Notes under the pieces: model-generated | Told to the model about the DNA's origin: nothing | Seen by the model: only the letters and a program-made list of their open reading frames with translations | Database searches by the model: none | Translations under genes and position numbers: made by a program | In this document: positions 16,982 through 24,948 of the stretch, piece by piece | How positions within the stretch are numbered: position 1 is the stretch's first letter | Layout of the letters: each line of letters opens with the position of its first letter | NCBI GenBank assembly: GCA_001804815.1 | Contig: MHBI01000053.1 | Span: 62,001-126,000 of the forward strand | Source of the DNA: Lentisphaerae bacterium GWF2_50_93 | GTDB taxonomy: Bacteria > Verrucomicrobiota > Lentisphaeria > Victivallales > GWF2-50-93 | Reading direction: 5' to 3' | DNA: 64,000 bases

Positions 16982-17341
16982 CTACTTTTGCTCTTTTTCC
17001 ATTTCGGAAATTATTGAAAGGACACGATCTCCCTTTTCAATGCTGTCATCTATTACGAACTCGAGCACGGGCGTGTATTTCATGATGATGTCCTTGGCTA
17101 TCTTCGTCTGGAGATGATGCCGGTGCGTTTCCATGAAATGGAGGACTTTCTCCTTCTGCGACATCTGCTTTCCGCCGAGGATGCTTATGTATACCTTTGC
17201 GTGCCGGAGATCAGGAGAGGCGACAACTTCGCTTACCGTCACCAGGCAGTTATCCAGATGGAAATCCATTCTTTCCAGCAGATCCGCTATTTCTCTCCTG
17301 AGAAGCTCGTTTATCCTGTCGAGTCTGCTGTAGTTTTTCAT
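16982..17341 (-). CDS. rbfA: ribosome-binding factor A
   Basis: 119 residues matching RbfA in length, with RLDRINELLRREIADLL at the N-terminus and SPDLRHAKVYISILG in the KH-like core. RbfA binds the 30S subunit near helix 1 of 16S rRNA during late maturation and cold adaptation. Its start overlaps the infB stop by four bases (ATGA), so translation is coupled, as in many nusA-infB-rbfA operons. Confidence 0.95.
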   Translation of the reverse strand: MKNYSRLDRINELLRREIADLLERMDFHLDNCLVTVSEVVASPDLRHAKVYISILGGKQMSQKEKVLHFMETHRHHLQTKIAKDIIMKYTPVLEFVIDDSIEKGDRVLSIISEMEKEQK

Positions 17342-19350
17342 AATGTGGCTTTTTTGAATTCAACTTCGTAGATCTGAATAAGATCGCCTTCCTGGAAATC
17401 AACGAAGTTGTCAAGACGGATCCCGCATTCCAATCCCTGCTTCACTTCCTTGACATCATCCTGGAAACGGCGGAGCGAGTGCACTGCTCCGTTGAAGATG
17501 AGTTCGTTGTTCCTGAACACCCTGGCCTTGGCGCCTACACGTACAGAACCTTTCTCCACCATGCATCCGCATATCTTCGGCCCTTTTGTAAGCTCGAATA
17601 TCTTGAGTATCTTCGCCGATCCGACATCCTTTTCACGCTGTTCAGGAGCGAGTTTTCCGGCAAGCGCATCCATGAGATCTTCTATCAATTCATATATGAT
17701 GCTGTAAAGGCGTATTTCAACATTCTGTTTCTTGGCGATCGAGTTCACCCCTGCGTTCACGCGGACATGGAATCCGACGACGATGGCTCCGGATGCGGCC
17801 CCGAGGAGCACATCGTTTTCAGTAATGGCTCCGATGCCTGAATGCAGGACATCTATCTGTATCTTGTCTGAAGGGAATTTCTTCAGGGATTCCTTGATTG
17901 CCTCGATCGATCCCTGCACGTCGGCCTTGACTATCAGGTTGAGTGTCTTCTTCTTCTCCTGCTGCAGCTGTTTCATGAGATCTTCGAGATTCGCACTGGG
18001 TACAATTGCAGGATTGTCAGCTTCAAGCCCGCTCATCCTCGTCTGTATCTCCCTCTCGTCGGCGATCTTCCTGGCATCCTTCTCGGCGCAGACTACGAAC
18101 GTGGCTCCGGCCTCGGGTACTCCGGACAGGCCGACAAGCTTTACAGGCGTACTCGGTCCGGCGCTGTCAACTTTCTCGCCGAGTACATTTATCATGGTCT
18201 TGACTTTTCCGAAATATTTACCGCAGAGGACGCATTCCCCTTTCTTCAGGGTTCCGTTCTGCACAAGGACGCTTGCAGTGGGGCCGTGGCCCTGTTCAAG
18301 CTGGGCTTCGAGGACAACACCTCTGGCCGGGCGTTTCGGATTGGCCTTGAGCTGCAGCATTTCTGATTCGAGAAGTATTCGTTCCAGAAGCTTGTCTATG
18401 CCAGTCCCCTTGATTGCGGAGACTTTGACAGTTCCAACTTCTCCACCCCATTCTTCACTTGAGAGTTCGTACTGCTGCATCTGTCGCACGATCTTTTCCG
18501 GATCCGCGCTCGGCAGATCCATTTTATTCACGGCAACGATGACCGGAACCTTTGCGGCCTTCGCATGGTTCAGGGCCTCTATGGTCTGGGGCATGAAACC
18601 ATCGTCAGCGGCGACGACAAGTATGGCAATGTCCGTGGCCTTGGCTCCGCGCGCCCTCATGGCGGTGAACGCCTCATGGCCGGGAGTGTCGATGAAAGTG
18701 ATTGTCTTTCCGTGGATGTTGACTACCGACGCACCAATATGCTGGGTGATTCCACCAGCTTCGCCTGCGGCGACATTGGTTTTCCTTATGGCGTCCTGAA
18801 GGGAGGTCTTGCCATGGTCGACATGACCCAGGAAAGTAACTACTGGAGGCCTGTCAACAAGATCTTCGGGCCGGTCCTTGTCCTTGTCGAGGACATCTTC
18901 AGGAGCTGGCGCATGTTCATCCTGCTTGGCAACATGTCCGTCCTTCTCACGGCGGTCAACGACAAGATTGAAACCAAATTTCTTGCAGAGCTTTTTTGCG
19001 ACATCCGGGTCGACTGTCTGGTTTATGCTCGCGAGGACGTTCATCGTCAGGAGAGAACTAATTATCTCATTTGGCTTCTTTCCGAGCACTTCCGCAAGCG
19101 TCTTGACAATTATAGGAGTCTTCAAGTGAAGTTCGCTCTTCAATTCAGCTTCCTTGGCGGCGGCGGCCTTCCCCTTCTTCTCTATTTCCAGGAAATGGTC
19201 GTCCACCAGGTCTACAAGGGTCATGTCAATTTCACTTGACGCGGTACTTACGGTCAGACCAAGATCCTTGAGTTCCTTGATAACCCTGGTGAGAGGGAGA
19301 TTGTATTTTTTTACAATATCCTTGACTTTAATTTTAATTTTTCCACCCAT
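17338..19350 (-). CDS. infB: translation initiation factor IF-2
   Basis: 670 residues with two IF2_N-type regions (1-50 and 75-130), a short charged linker, then the GTPase domain: G1 GHVDHGKT at 175-182, GGITQHIG switch, DTPGHE G3 and NKMD G4, followed by domains II to IV ending in EGDLIQIYEVEF. IF-2 places fMet-tRNA on the 30S subunit. The N-terminal region is much shorter than in enterobacteria. It lies 18 bases after nusA and overlaps rbfA by four bases. Confidence 0.98.
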   Translation of the reverse strand: MGGKIKIKVKDIVKKYNLPLTRVIKELKDLGLTVSTASSEIDMTLVDLVDDHFLEIEKKGKAAAAKEAELKSELHLKTPIIVKTLAEVLGKKPNEIISSLLTMNVLASINQTVDPDVAKKLCKKFGFNLVVDRREKDGHVAKQDEHAPAPEDVLDKDKDRPEDLVDRPPVVTFLGHVDHGKTSLQDAIRKTNVAAGEAGGITQHIGASVVNIHGKTITFIDTPGHEAFTAMRARGAKATDIAILVVAADDGFMPQTIEALNHAKAAKVPVIVAVNKMDLPSADPEKIVRQMQQYELSSEEWGGEVGTVKVSAIKGTGIDKLLERILLESEMLQLKANPKRPARGVVLEAQLEQGHGPTASVLVQNGTLKKGECVLCGKYFGKVKTMINVLGEKVDSAGPSTPVKLVGLSGVPEAGATFVVCAEKDARKIADEREIQTRMSGLEADNPAIVPSANLEDLMKQLQQEKKKTLNLIVKADVQGSIEAIKESLKKFPSDKIQIDVLHSGIGAITENDVLLGAASGAIVVGFHVRVNAGVNSIAKKQNVEIRLYSIIYELIEDLMDALAGKLAPEQREKDVGSAKILKIFELTKGPKICGCMVEKGSVRVGAKARVFRNNELIFNGAVHSLRRFQDDVKEVKQGLECGIRLDNFVDFQEGDLIQIYEVEFKKATL

Positions 19351-19368
19351 TTACATCTCTAAGTTAGA

Positions 19369-20631
19369 TTATTCAGACTTTTTTGAATCAAGGTTTTTAA
19401 GCGCCTTGACAACTTTTTTCGCATCATCTTCAGAAAGCTCGGGTATTTTTGAGATATCCGAAGCATCCACAGCCTTGAGGCCTTCGACCGACAGGAAGCC
19501 TCCGCTGACAAGCTTTTTGGCGACCTCCGCGTCGATTTTCAGGATCTCAGACAGGGAAGCAATGGTCTGCCCGAGCTTCTCTTCGAAAGTGACCTCGACT
19601 ACCGGCGTTTCGGCATTTATGTTTATTTTCCATCCGAGCAGTTTTGACGTAAGCCTTACATTCTGGCCGCGTTTGCCGATCGCGAGCGAGAGCTGGTCGG
19701 GCGCTACTTTGATATCGATTGTCTTGGTCGCTTCATCGGTGCTGATATGTTTCAGCACCGCCGGCTGGAGGGCTTTTGATGCAAAAACCTTGACATCCTC
19801 GTCGAATGGTATGATGTCAATCTTCTCCCCGCCAAGCTCGGAAGTGATGTTTTTAACCCTCATGCCGCGCATTCCGACGCAGGCGCCTACCGGATCAACA
19901 TGGGAATCGGAGCTGCAGACGGCTATCTTCGTCCTTGAACCGGGTTCACGGGCGATGGCCTTGATCTGGACTATGCCGTCATGTATCTCGGACACTTCCC
20001 TTTCAAAGAGCCTGCGTATGAAATCGTCGGATACCCTGCTCAGCACAAGGCTTGGCCCCGAGCCGGCCGGGTCTATCTTCTTGAGTATGGCATTGATCCT
20101 GTCGCCCTGCATGTAGTTCTCACCGGGGATCTTGTCTTTTGGAGAAAGGACTCCCTCGGCCTTCTGCATGTCTATTATGATGCTTCCGGCTTCAAAGCGC
20201 CTGACGATGCCGCTCACGATCTGTCCGATTCTCTCCTTGAACTCCTCGAATACGATCTCCTTTTCAGCCTTGCGGAGCTGGTTCATGATCGTATTTTTGG
20301 CATATTGGGCGGCGATCCTGCCGAAATTCTTGGGTGTAACCTCCCATTTGACGACATCGCCGACCTTGGCGTTCGGATAACGCTCCCTGGCGGCACTTAA
20401 AAGGATCTGGTCGCAGGTGGGTGTGGAATCGACCACTCCAAGCATGGCCCAGGCCTTGATCTGGCCGGATTCGCGGTCTATCTTGACATCGAGTTCGCTT
20501 GCGGGATGTATGCTTTTCTTCGAAGCTGAGAGAATGGCCTTTTCGATGGCCTCGATCAGCACTTCCCTGCTTATACCGCGCTCCTGCTCGATATAATCCA
20601 AGGTTGCCAGAAGTTCATTATTCATAATCAT
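19369..20631 (-). CDS. nusA: transcription termination/antitermination factor NusA
   Basis: 420 residues: N-terminal RNA-polymerase-binding domain, S1 domain near 135-200, two KH domains (GxxG contexts GMRGMRV and GKRGQNV) and a C-terminal helix-hairpin-helix (LSVEGLKAVDASDISKIPEL). It modulates pausing, termination and antitermination. AAGGAG seven bases before the ATG at 20631 fixes the start. The usual upstream neighbour rimP is absent; a good promoter lies directly upstream instead. Confidence 0.97.
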   Translation of the reverse strand: MIMNNELLATLDYIEQERGISREVLIEAIEKAILSASKKSIHPASELDVKIDRESGQIKAWAMLGVVDSTPTCDQILLSAARERYPNAKVGDVVKWEVTPKNFGRIAAQYAKNTIMNQLRKAEKEIVFEEFKERIGQIVSGIVRRFEAGSIIIDMQKAEGVLSPKDKIPGENYMQGDRINAILKKIDPAGSGPSLVLSRVSDDFIRRLFEREVSEIHDGIVQIKAIAREPGSRTKIAVCSSDSHVDPVGACVGMRGMRVKNITSELGGEKIDIIPFDEDVKVFASKALQPAVLKHISTDEATKTIDIKVAPDQLSLAIGKRGQNVRLTSKLLGWKININAETPVVEVTFEEKLGQTIASLSEILKIDAEVAKKLVSGGFLSVEGLKAVDASDISKIPELSEDDAKKVVKALKNLDSKKSE

Positions 20632-20666
20632 CGAAGTGCTCCTTATATATTACCCATACAAAATAA

Positions 20667-20686
20667 AAGTGGGCATATACCCACTT
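20667..20686 (-). promoter_or_regulatory. hairpin in the nusA leader
   Basis: A perfect 7-bp stem (AAGTGGG/CCCACTT) with a CATATA loop lies 36 bases before the nusA start, inside the predicted leader. It has no T-run, so it is more likely a stability or translation element than a terminator. NusA often represses its own operon, but a role here is speculative. Confidence 0.35.
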
Positions 20687-20725
20687 ACCATGATACTGCT
20701 CGCTGTTAATTTATTGTAACCTTAC

Positions 20726-20754
20726 ATTATAACACCTCAAACCTTCTATTACAA
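20726..20754 (-). promoter_or_regulatory. sigma-70-type promoter of nusA-infB-rbfA
   Basis: On the minus strand TTGTAA (20749-20754) and a perfect TATAAT (20726-20731) are 17 bases apart. Transcription would start near 20719 and give a leader of about 90 bases. Confidence 0.7.
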
Positions 20755-20891
20755 ATGCAAGAACCCTTAAAATTTAAAGGCTACCATCATGAACTGCGCT
20801 TGATTTTTCCTTTTAGCGTGTCATTTTACTGCCCGTCACGCGGAAAAGAACGTGTCCTATGATGTAAATTGAATGAAGAAAGGCAGAGTAA

Positions 20892-21161
20892 ATGCATACC
20901 AAATCAGCGGCGAAAAGATTGAAGACAAGCGAAGCGGCACGGATAAAGCACAAATCCACCAGGCGCTCCATCAGCACAGTAGAGAAGGAATTCAGGGCGA
21001 CTTTGAGTTCAACTGAACCAAAAAAAGATGCTAAGAAGCTCTTTTCAGAACTCGTCTCCATGTTCGACAAGGCTGTCAAATACGGCTCCCTCCACAAGAA
21101 CAAGGCCGACAGGAAGAAATCCAGGCTGGCGAAACTCCTCGCCCCAAAATCGACAAAATGA
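20892..21161 (+). CDS. rpsT: small ribosomal subunit protein bS20
   Basis: 89 very basic residues, with SAAKRLKTSEAARIKHKSTR at the start and a three-helix pattern ending KNKADRKKSRLAKLL, as in S20 of other bacteria. S20 binds 16S rRNA early in 30S assembly. It is divergent from nusA and followed by its own terminator. An AAAGGCAG element lies a few bases before the ATG. Confidence 0.95.
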   Translation: MHTKSAAKRLKTSEAARIKHKSTRRSISTVEKEFRATLSSTEPKKDAKKLFSELVSMFDKAVKYGSLHKNKADRKKSRLAKLLAPKSTK

Positions 21162-21177
21162 TTTTCCTGAAATATTC

Positions 21178-21219
21178 ACGTTCCGCTTTTCCTGACACAC
21201 ATGAAAGGCGGAACGTTTT
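21178..21219 (+). terminator. intrinsic terminator of rpsT
   Basis: A 14-bp stem with one wobble (ACGTTCCGC arm at 21178, GCGGAACGT arm ending near 21216) closes a loop of about 12 bases and is followed by six Ts. Confidence 0.85.
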
Positions 21220-21225
21220 TTATTT

Positions 21226-21981
21226 ATGATTGACTGCCATGCCCATACCAACATGAGCTACTGCGCTGAAAATGCGCTGACCCCCGAAATCTATTCAGAT
21301 CTTGTCAAAAACAATACCGAAGTGGACGCAGTCTACGTGACCGACCACGGGATGGCGGTCTATTTCCCTTCTGAAATGGCATGGAGCTGGCAGTACATAA
21401 CCGACAGCAGGATCTTCGACCAGCACAAGGACTGGGGCAACAGACGCCTGGAAGAGCACCTTGCGAACCTCGCAAAATTCAGGAACAATGGGGTTTTCCC
21501 GGGGCTTGAAGTCGAAATGATGCATGATGGACGGCTCACGATCGATGATCCCTTCAGGGCCAGGATCGACATACTCATTGGAAGCGTCCATTATCTTCCC
21601 ATTGACATCGAGGAGGACAGGAATCTTATCCTGAGTGACTGGAAGAGGCATACGATAGAACTGATCAACAGCGGCATAGACGTCCTAGGACATCCTTTCA
21701 GATGGATCAACAACCAGTTTCCGGTTTCACGGGCAATTGTCAGGGAAATAGTCAAGGAGGCTAAAGTGGCCGGTGTCGCCATGGAATTGAATGGCCATTT
21801 TGTCGTGCCTACGGACATCGACATGCTCCAGGAGGCTGTTGAACTTGGTGTTCCAATCTCAACCGGAACCGATTCACACACAATTGCTGAAACCGGAGAT
21901 TTCACCTATCATCTTGCAACGATCAGGCAGGCCGGGCTCAGCCTCGCCGAGATCAAGCTGTTCACACCGAAAAGAAAATAG
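21226..21981 (+). CDS. PHP-domain phosphoesterase
   Basis: 251 residues with PHP metal motifs: DCHAHT at residues 3-8, VTDHG near 39, a Glu in PGLEVEM near 88, GSVHYLP near 121, GHPFR near 155 and GTDSHT near 214. These give the usual trinuclear metal site of histidinol-phosphatase-like and related PHP enzymes. A precise substrate cannot be given; it is not next to his genes. The start follows the rpsT terminator by only a few bases and has no clear ribosome site. Confidence 0.85.
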   Translation: MIDCHAHTNMSYCAENALTPEIYSDLVKNNTEVDAVYVTDHGMAVYFPSEMAWSWQYITDSRIFDQHKDWGNRRLEEHLANLAKFRNNGVFPGLEVEMMHDGRLTIDDPFRARIDILIGSVHYLPIDIEEDRNLILSDWKRHTIELINSGIDVLGHPFRWINNQFPVSRAIVREIVKEAKVAGVAMELNGHFVVPTDIDMLQEAVELGVPISTGTDSHTIAETGDFTYHLATIRQAGLSLAEIKLFTPKRK

Positions 21982-22063
21982 TCCATCGTTTGTGTTAATT
22001 CAGTTATCCTGTTATATTCATCAGAGGCGTTTCTCATTCCTAAGTTTTCTCTTAGAGGATCAT

Positions 22064-22831
22064 ATGGACAAACGGGATCTGGCATCTGAAATCAAGAAGG
22101 CCAACAGGGAAGTGTACAACTCCATCACTCCGGAGAAGTACAACCTGAACGAGAGCATATTCAACGATGGGCGCAAAAAAGCCTGCGGCGCCATTCTGGA
22201 CAAGGCCATACAGAACTCAGGGAATGAACGCTTCCTCGACATCGGCACCGGCACCGGGAACCTGCTCAGGCTATCCTGCGACAAATTCAAATTCTGCGCG
22301 GGATGCGACATAAGCGAAAACCTGATGGCGAAAGTCAAAATTGAATTCCCAAAGGCCCATCTTCTTGCAAGCGACGCTGAAAACCTGCCATTTACGGACT
22401 CGAAATTCAACTGCGTATCCTGCTACGCCCTGCTCCACCACCTGCTGGACCATGAGAAGCTGTTCAAGGAATGCTACAGGATCCTGGGCAATGGGGGTAC
22501 TCTGTACACGGACCACGATCCGAATTATTATTTCAACAGGTTCTACCATGTCTACTATAGAATAAAGTTTTCCGGTAAACACGGATTCTCATCCGCCACT
22601 GAGGATCTGGCAGAATACCACAACGTCTTTTCTCCTGGAATTGATCCTGAACATCTAAGGAAGCTGCTGCTGGACATGGGATTCAGGAAGGTCGATGTCG
22701 TCTACCGCATTACCGACAACAGGAACATGGGTCTGGTTAAAAACTGCTTCCTCGCCTTTCTCAGGCTGGCGGTCAAAATCATACCTGTCAGGAGCTTCCA
22801 TACGCACTTTGCGATAATCGCAGTAAAGTAA
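22064..22831 (+). CDS. SAM-dependent methyltransferase, class I
   Basis: 255 residues with the Rossmann motif LDIGTGTGNLL near residue 55, CDISENLM, an acidic DAENLPF and CVSCYALLHHL, typical of Methyltransf_11 enzymes. The C-terminal part is hydrophobic (NCFLAFLRLAVKIIP), suggesting membrane association or a lipid-like substrate. AGAGGA four bases upstream supports this ATG; long upstream in-frame sequence overlaps the PHP gene and is rejected. Substrate unknown. Confidence 0.82.
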   Translation: MDKRDLASEIKKANREVYNSITPEKYNLNESIFNDGRKKACGAILDKAIQNSGNERFLDIGTGTGNLLRLSCDKFKFCAGCDISENLMAKVKIEFPKAHLLASDAENLPFTDSKFNCVSCYALLHHLLDHEKLFKECYRILGNGGTLYTDHDPNYYFNRFYHVYYRIKFSGKHGFSSATEDLAEYHNVFSPGIDPEHLRKLLLDMGFRKVDVVYRITDNRNMGLVKNCFLAFLRLAVKIIPVRSFHTHFAIIAVK

Positions 22832-22854
22832 AACAGTCCTGAAGACTGTTTTAC
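22828..22854. terminator. hairpin after the methyltransferase gene
   Basis: Perfect 11-bp stem (22828-22838 with 22844-22854) with a CTGAA loop, overlapping the stop codon. Its apex contains CTGAAG, like the intergenic palindrome family. It ends in TTTTAC, so termination may be weak. Confidence 0.5.
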
Positions 22855-22867
22855 ATCAAGGAATCTC

Positions 22868-23488
22868 ATGGATTTAAAAATACACAGGATTGAAAACATT
22901 CATGTCGAACCTCCAAGGAAGGACATCCTTTCCAGGTTGAAATTCAATATACACAAGACCAAGCTGGACAAGAGGAGCCTTGATCTTTTTGAAAAGACCA
23001 TGGGCTACGCGATGTCCCTCTGCGAATGCAAGGGCGCATACAGGTTCCTCGATATAGACAGCAAATCGGACGCCAGAATTGTGCTTTCAGACGGAACCGT
23101 ATTCAAAAGTGCGAGTCTCGCAAAGCTTTTGAAAGCCAGTTCAAAGGTTGTAATGATGGCATCGACGGTCGGCAGCAGCCTAACCGATGAGACAAACCTG
23201 CTAATCGTGAAGAACCGGGCTTCAGAAGCCGTGATTGTCGATGCCGCGGCATCTGAAATAGCCGACGAGGTGATGAACCATATAAACCTGATGTGCGCGA
23301 ACATCGCAAAAAGAGACGGATTCAAGCTCACCAAGATGCGGTTCAGTCCGGGCTTCGGCGATCTGGGCGTTGAAAACCAGAAGCAGTTCTTCAGGACGCT
23401 CGAGCTTGAGAAGATGGGCTTCCTGCTGACAGAAAGCTTCATGATAGTTCCGGAAAAGTCCGTAACCGCCCTTGCTGGAGTGGAATAA
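22868..23488 (+). CDS. stand-alone vitamin-B12-dependent methionine synthase activation-like domain
   Basis: 206 residues. The core resembles the C-terminal reactivation domain of MetH: MASTVGSSLTDE, then VDAAASEIADEVMNHIN, and RFSPGFGDLGVENQ, where MetH has its RxSPGYG SAM-binding loop. In MetH this domain methylates oxidised cob(II)alamin with SAM and an electron. As a separate protein it could reactivate a short MetH or another corrinoid methyltransferase coded elsewhere. No metH lies in this window. The gene follows a hairpin and appears monocistronic. Confidence 0.8.
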   Translation: MDLKIHRIENIHVEPPRKDILSRLKFNIHKTKLDKRSLDLFEKTMGYAMSLCECKGAYRFLDIDSKSDARIVLSDGTVFKSASLAKLLKASSKVVMMASTVGSSLTDETNLLIVKNRASEAVIVDAAASEIADEVMNHINLMCANIAKRDGFKLTKMRFSPGFGDLGVENQKQFFRTLELEKMGFLLTESFMIVPEKSVTALAGVE

Positions 23489-23562
23489 GTAGAATCAGAA
23501 AAACGGCGTCCCGGAAAATCGGCGATTAACATTTCATAGATTCACTATCTTAAACTCAGAAA

Positions 23563-23665
23563 CTATTGCCCTTGTACCTTTCCAGGAGATTCCTGAAGAG
23601 CCTTTCTTGCCGCTTCTTGATCAGTATCAGCATACTCCTCTTTTCCCATCCCTGGAGTTCCAAAT
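23563..23665 (-). pseudogene. probable detached 3' end of the lipoprotein gene
   Basis: Directly beyond the MITE-like element the minus strand stays open and encodes GMGKEEYADTDQEAARKALQ and a short tail ending in a TAG, hydrophilic like the lipoprotein on the other side. The simplest reading is that the element split one gene. It cannot be translated from its own start. Confidence 0.4.
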
Positions 23666-23886
23666 CTAGTGTCATGTATCGCAAATAGGCCGAAATAAAA
23701 CGTGGGGGATTTTGGATGTTCAGTCTGTACGACTCCGCTAAGGCGATGCTGAAGCATCGTTGTGCGGAGGCGGACGGGCTGAACGCCGAAAGACCCGCGC
23801 CGTAATACGGTTATGCCTCTTTTTACGCGGCCTTCGTCTTGGCCGGAACCGACGATACTTCAGTATCGCCTTGTTCCATCCAAGCC
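23666..23886. mobile_element. MITE-like element, truncated copy
   Basis: 221 bases identical to 35694-35914 except for two substitutions I can see. It begins with CTAG and the same left terminal inverted repeat but diverges before the right repeat, so one end is lost. It carries two internal palindromes, CGATG-CTGAAG-CATCG (23744-23759) and CGATA-CTTCAG-TATCG (23853-23868). It interrupts a lipoprotein gene. Confidence 0.85.
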
Positions 23887-24224
23887 GAAAACGGATCTGA
23901 ATAAGCTTCAACTTGCCATGGAATATATCGTGCATCCCATTGCATTGTAAGGCAGCCCATAAGTTGAAAAAGAGAGGAGTATAATGCTGCTTCTTTGTTT
24001 AAAAACGTCTGTCTGATATATTTGTCTTTAAGTTTTTCCTTACTATCCATTGAATCGAGGGAATTTTCCGGTTCTTTAATCTTTTTTTCAAACTCCGTTT
24101 CCGCTTCGACAATTGTCCTATGAAAACTGCCGTCATATTCCCAGGTAGCTTCACCAATTTCATTGGATTTACAGCCCGTAAGAATTAAAGACAGAAGCAG
24201 CATTAATATGTATTTATTTTTCAT
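23823..24224 (-). CDS. lipoprotein with C-terminus supplied by the MITE-like element
   Basis: 133 residues. The N-terminus is a clear lipoprotein signal (LILTGCKS, Cys at residue 18). The middle is hydrophilic, with coiled-coil-like EAETEFEKKIKE. From about residue 113 the sequence AWMEQGDTEVSSVPAKTKAA is encoded by the inserted element and also occurs inside the complete copy at 35.8 kb. The gene is therefore a fusion that lost its own 3' end, and its function is unknown. It may be non-functional. Confidence 0.6.
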   Translation of the reverse strand: MKNKYILMLLLSLILTGCKSNEIGEATWEYDGSFHRTIVEAETEFEKKIKEPENSLDSMDSKEKLKDKYIRQTFLNKEAALYSSLFQLMGCLTMQWDARYIPWQVEAYSDPFSAWMEQGDTEVSSVPAKTKAA

Positions 24225-24523
24225 CTGTACCTATTATCACCCACAGATGGTTGACAACCCTGAATTTACTGTAATCTGCCACATAAGAACTTGTATTTCA
24301 AGCAGTAGCAGGAGTGGAGTGACTGAACAAGTGTGGCGCAGGCGTCTCGCCTGTGATTTAGAATTTACAAGAAGAAAATACAGGCGGTATCCCACTCATC
24401 CGACGGGACATGCGCCTGTACCACATTTTTCCAGGGAGATTAGGAATCCGCAGATGTCGTTTACTTATTTTCTGTCTTTCCAAGCTTGTGGATGCCTGTG
24501 TGCATGAAAAACAGATAGAACTC
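24225..24523. other. gap with G+C-rich palindromes, no gene seen
   Basis: About 300 bases with no convincing frame. It contains CAGGCG-TCT-CGCCTG near 24340 and a looser CAGGCGG...GCGCCTG pair near 24385-24420, both with GTGGC/ACCAC flanks, so the two may pair with each other. Confidence 0.4.
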
Positions 24524-24604
24524 TTATCTTGTCAGTTTCTTCAACAAAGAATACGCATCGTGGACATCCAACTCGGCTTCAGGCGAGAGAAAGATTCGAA
24601 GCAT
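24524..24604 (-). pseudogene. truncated RelE/ParE-type toxin
   Basis: Starting at an ATG inside the antitoxin gene, 26 residues read MLRIFLSPEAELDVHDAYSL and then stop after LLKKLTR. LSPEAExDxxxAY is the usual N-terminal helix of ParE toxins, which are about 95 residues long. The catalytic or gyrase-binding C-terminal part is missing, so the toxin is dead. Confidence 0.65.
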
Positions 24605-24830
24605 TTCTTTTCTTTCCGGACTTTATGCGTTTTTTAACTTCCTCCCAGGGAATGCCTTTCTTGGGATCCGAATGGTATGCTTCCAGGCGCCTGTCCAATT
24701 CCTTTTTTTGTGCATCAGTAATCGGGAGCGCTTCAGGAATACTGGCAATGGAATCCCAAATGTCCTCTACAATGAGAATCCTCTCGGGAACATCATATTT
24801 CAAAGCTTCTGTTATTATCGATGAATTCAT
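24579..24830 (-). CDS. addiction-module antitoxin (Unstab_antitox family)
   Basis: 83 residues from the ATG at 24830; a TTG three codons earlier is less likely. ERILIVEDIWDSIA followed by LPITDAQKKELDRRLEAYHSDPKKGIPWEEVKKRI is the standard pattern of the short 'addiction module component' antitoxins that pair with ParE/RelE toxins. It overlaps the toxin start by 26 bases. With the toxin truncated, the antitoxin is an orphan. Confidence 0.8.
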   Translation of the reverse strand: MNSSIITEALKYDVPERILIVEDIWDSIASIPEALPITDAQKKELDRRLEAYHSDPKKGIPWEEVKKRIKSGKKRNASNLSLA

Positions 24831-24948
24831 ACTAAACAAGATACCCTTTCTATTTTTGTTTTCAAATCTTGCATGAAGAAGTTAATATTGCCTGTCCAGT
24901 CCCACCAAAATTCATAGACAAGCATGCCTTTCTCGGGAGCTGGTGCAG

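Noticed and set aside
17732..18799. Long plus-strand open frame (355 codons) opposite infB
   Set aside because: It is antisense to the conserved IF-2 GTPase domain, is rich in Ser/Pro/Arg as expected of a shadow frame and shows no domain.
19154..20116. Plus-strand open frame (320 codons) across the infB/nusA junction
   Set aside because: It runs antisense through two highly conserved genes and their spacer; composition is that of a shadow frame.
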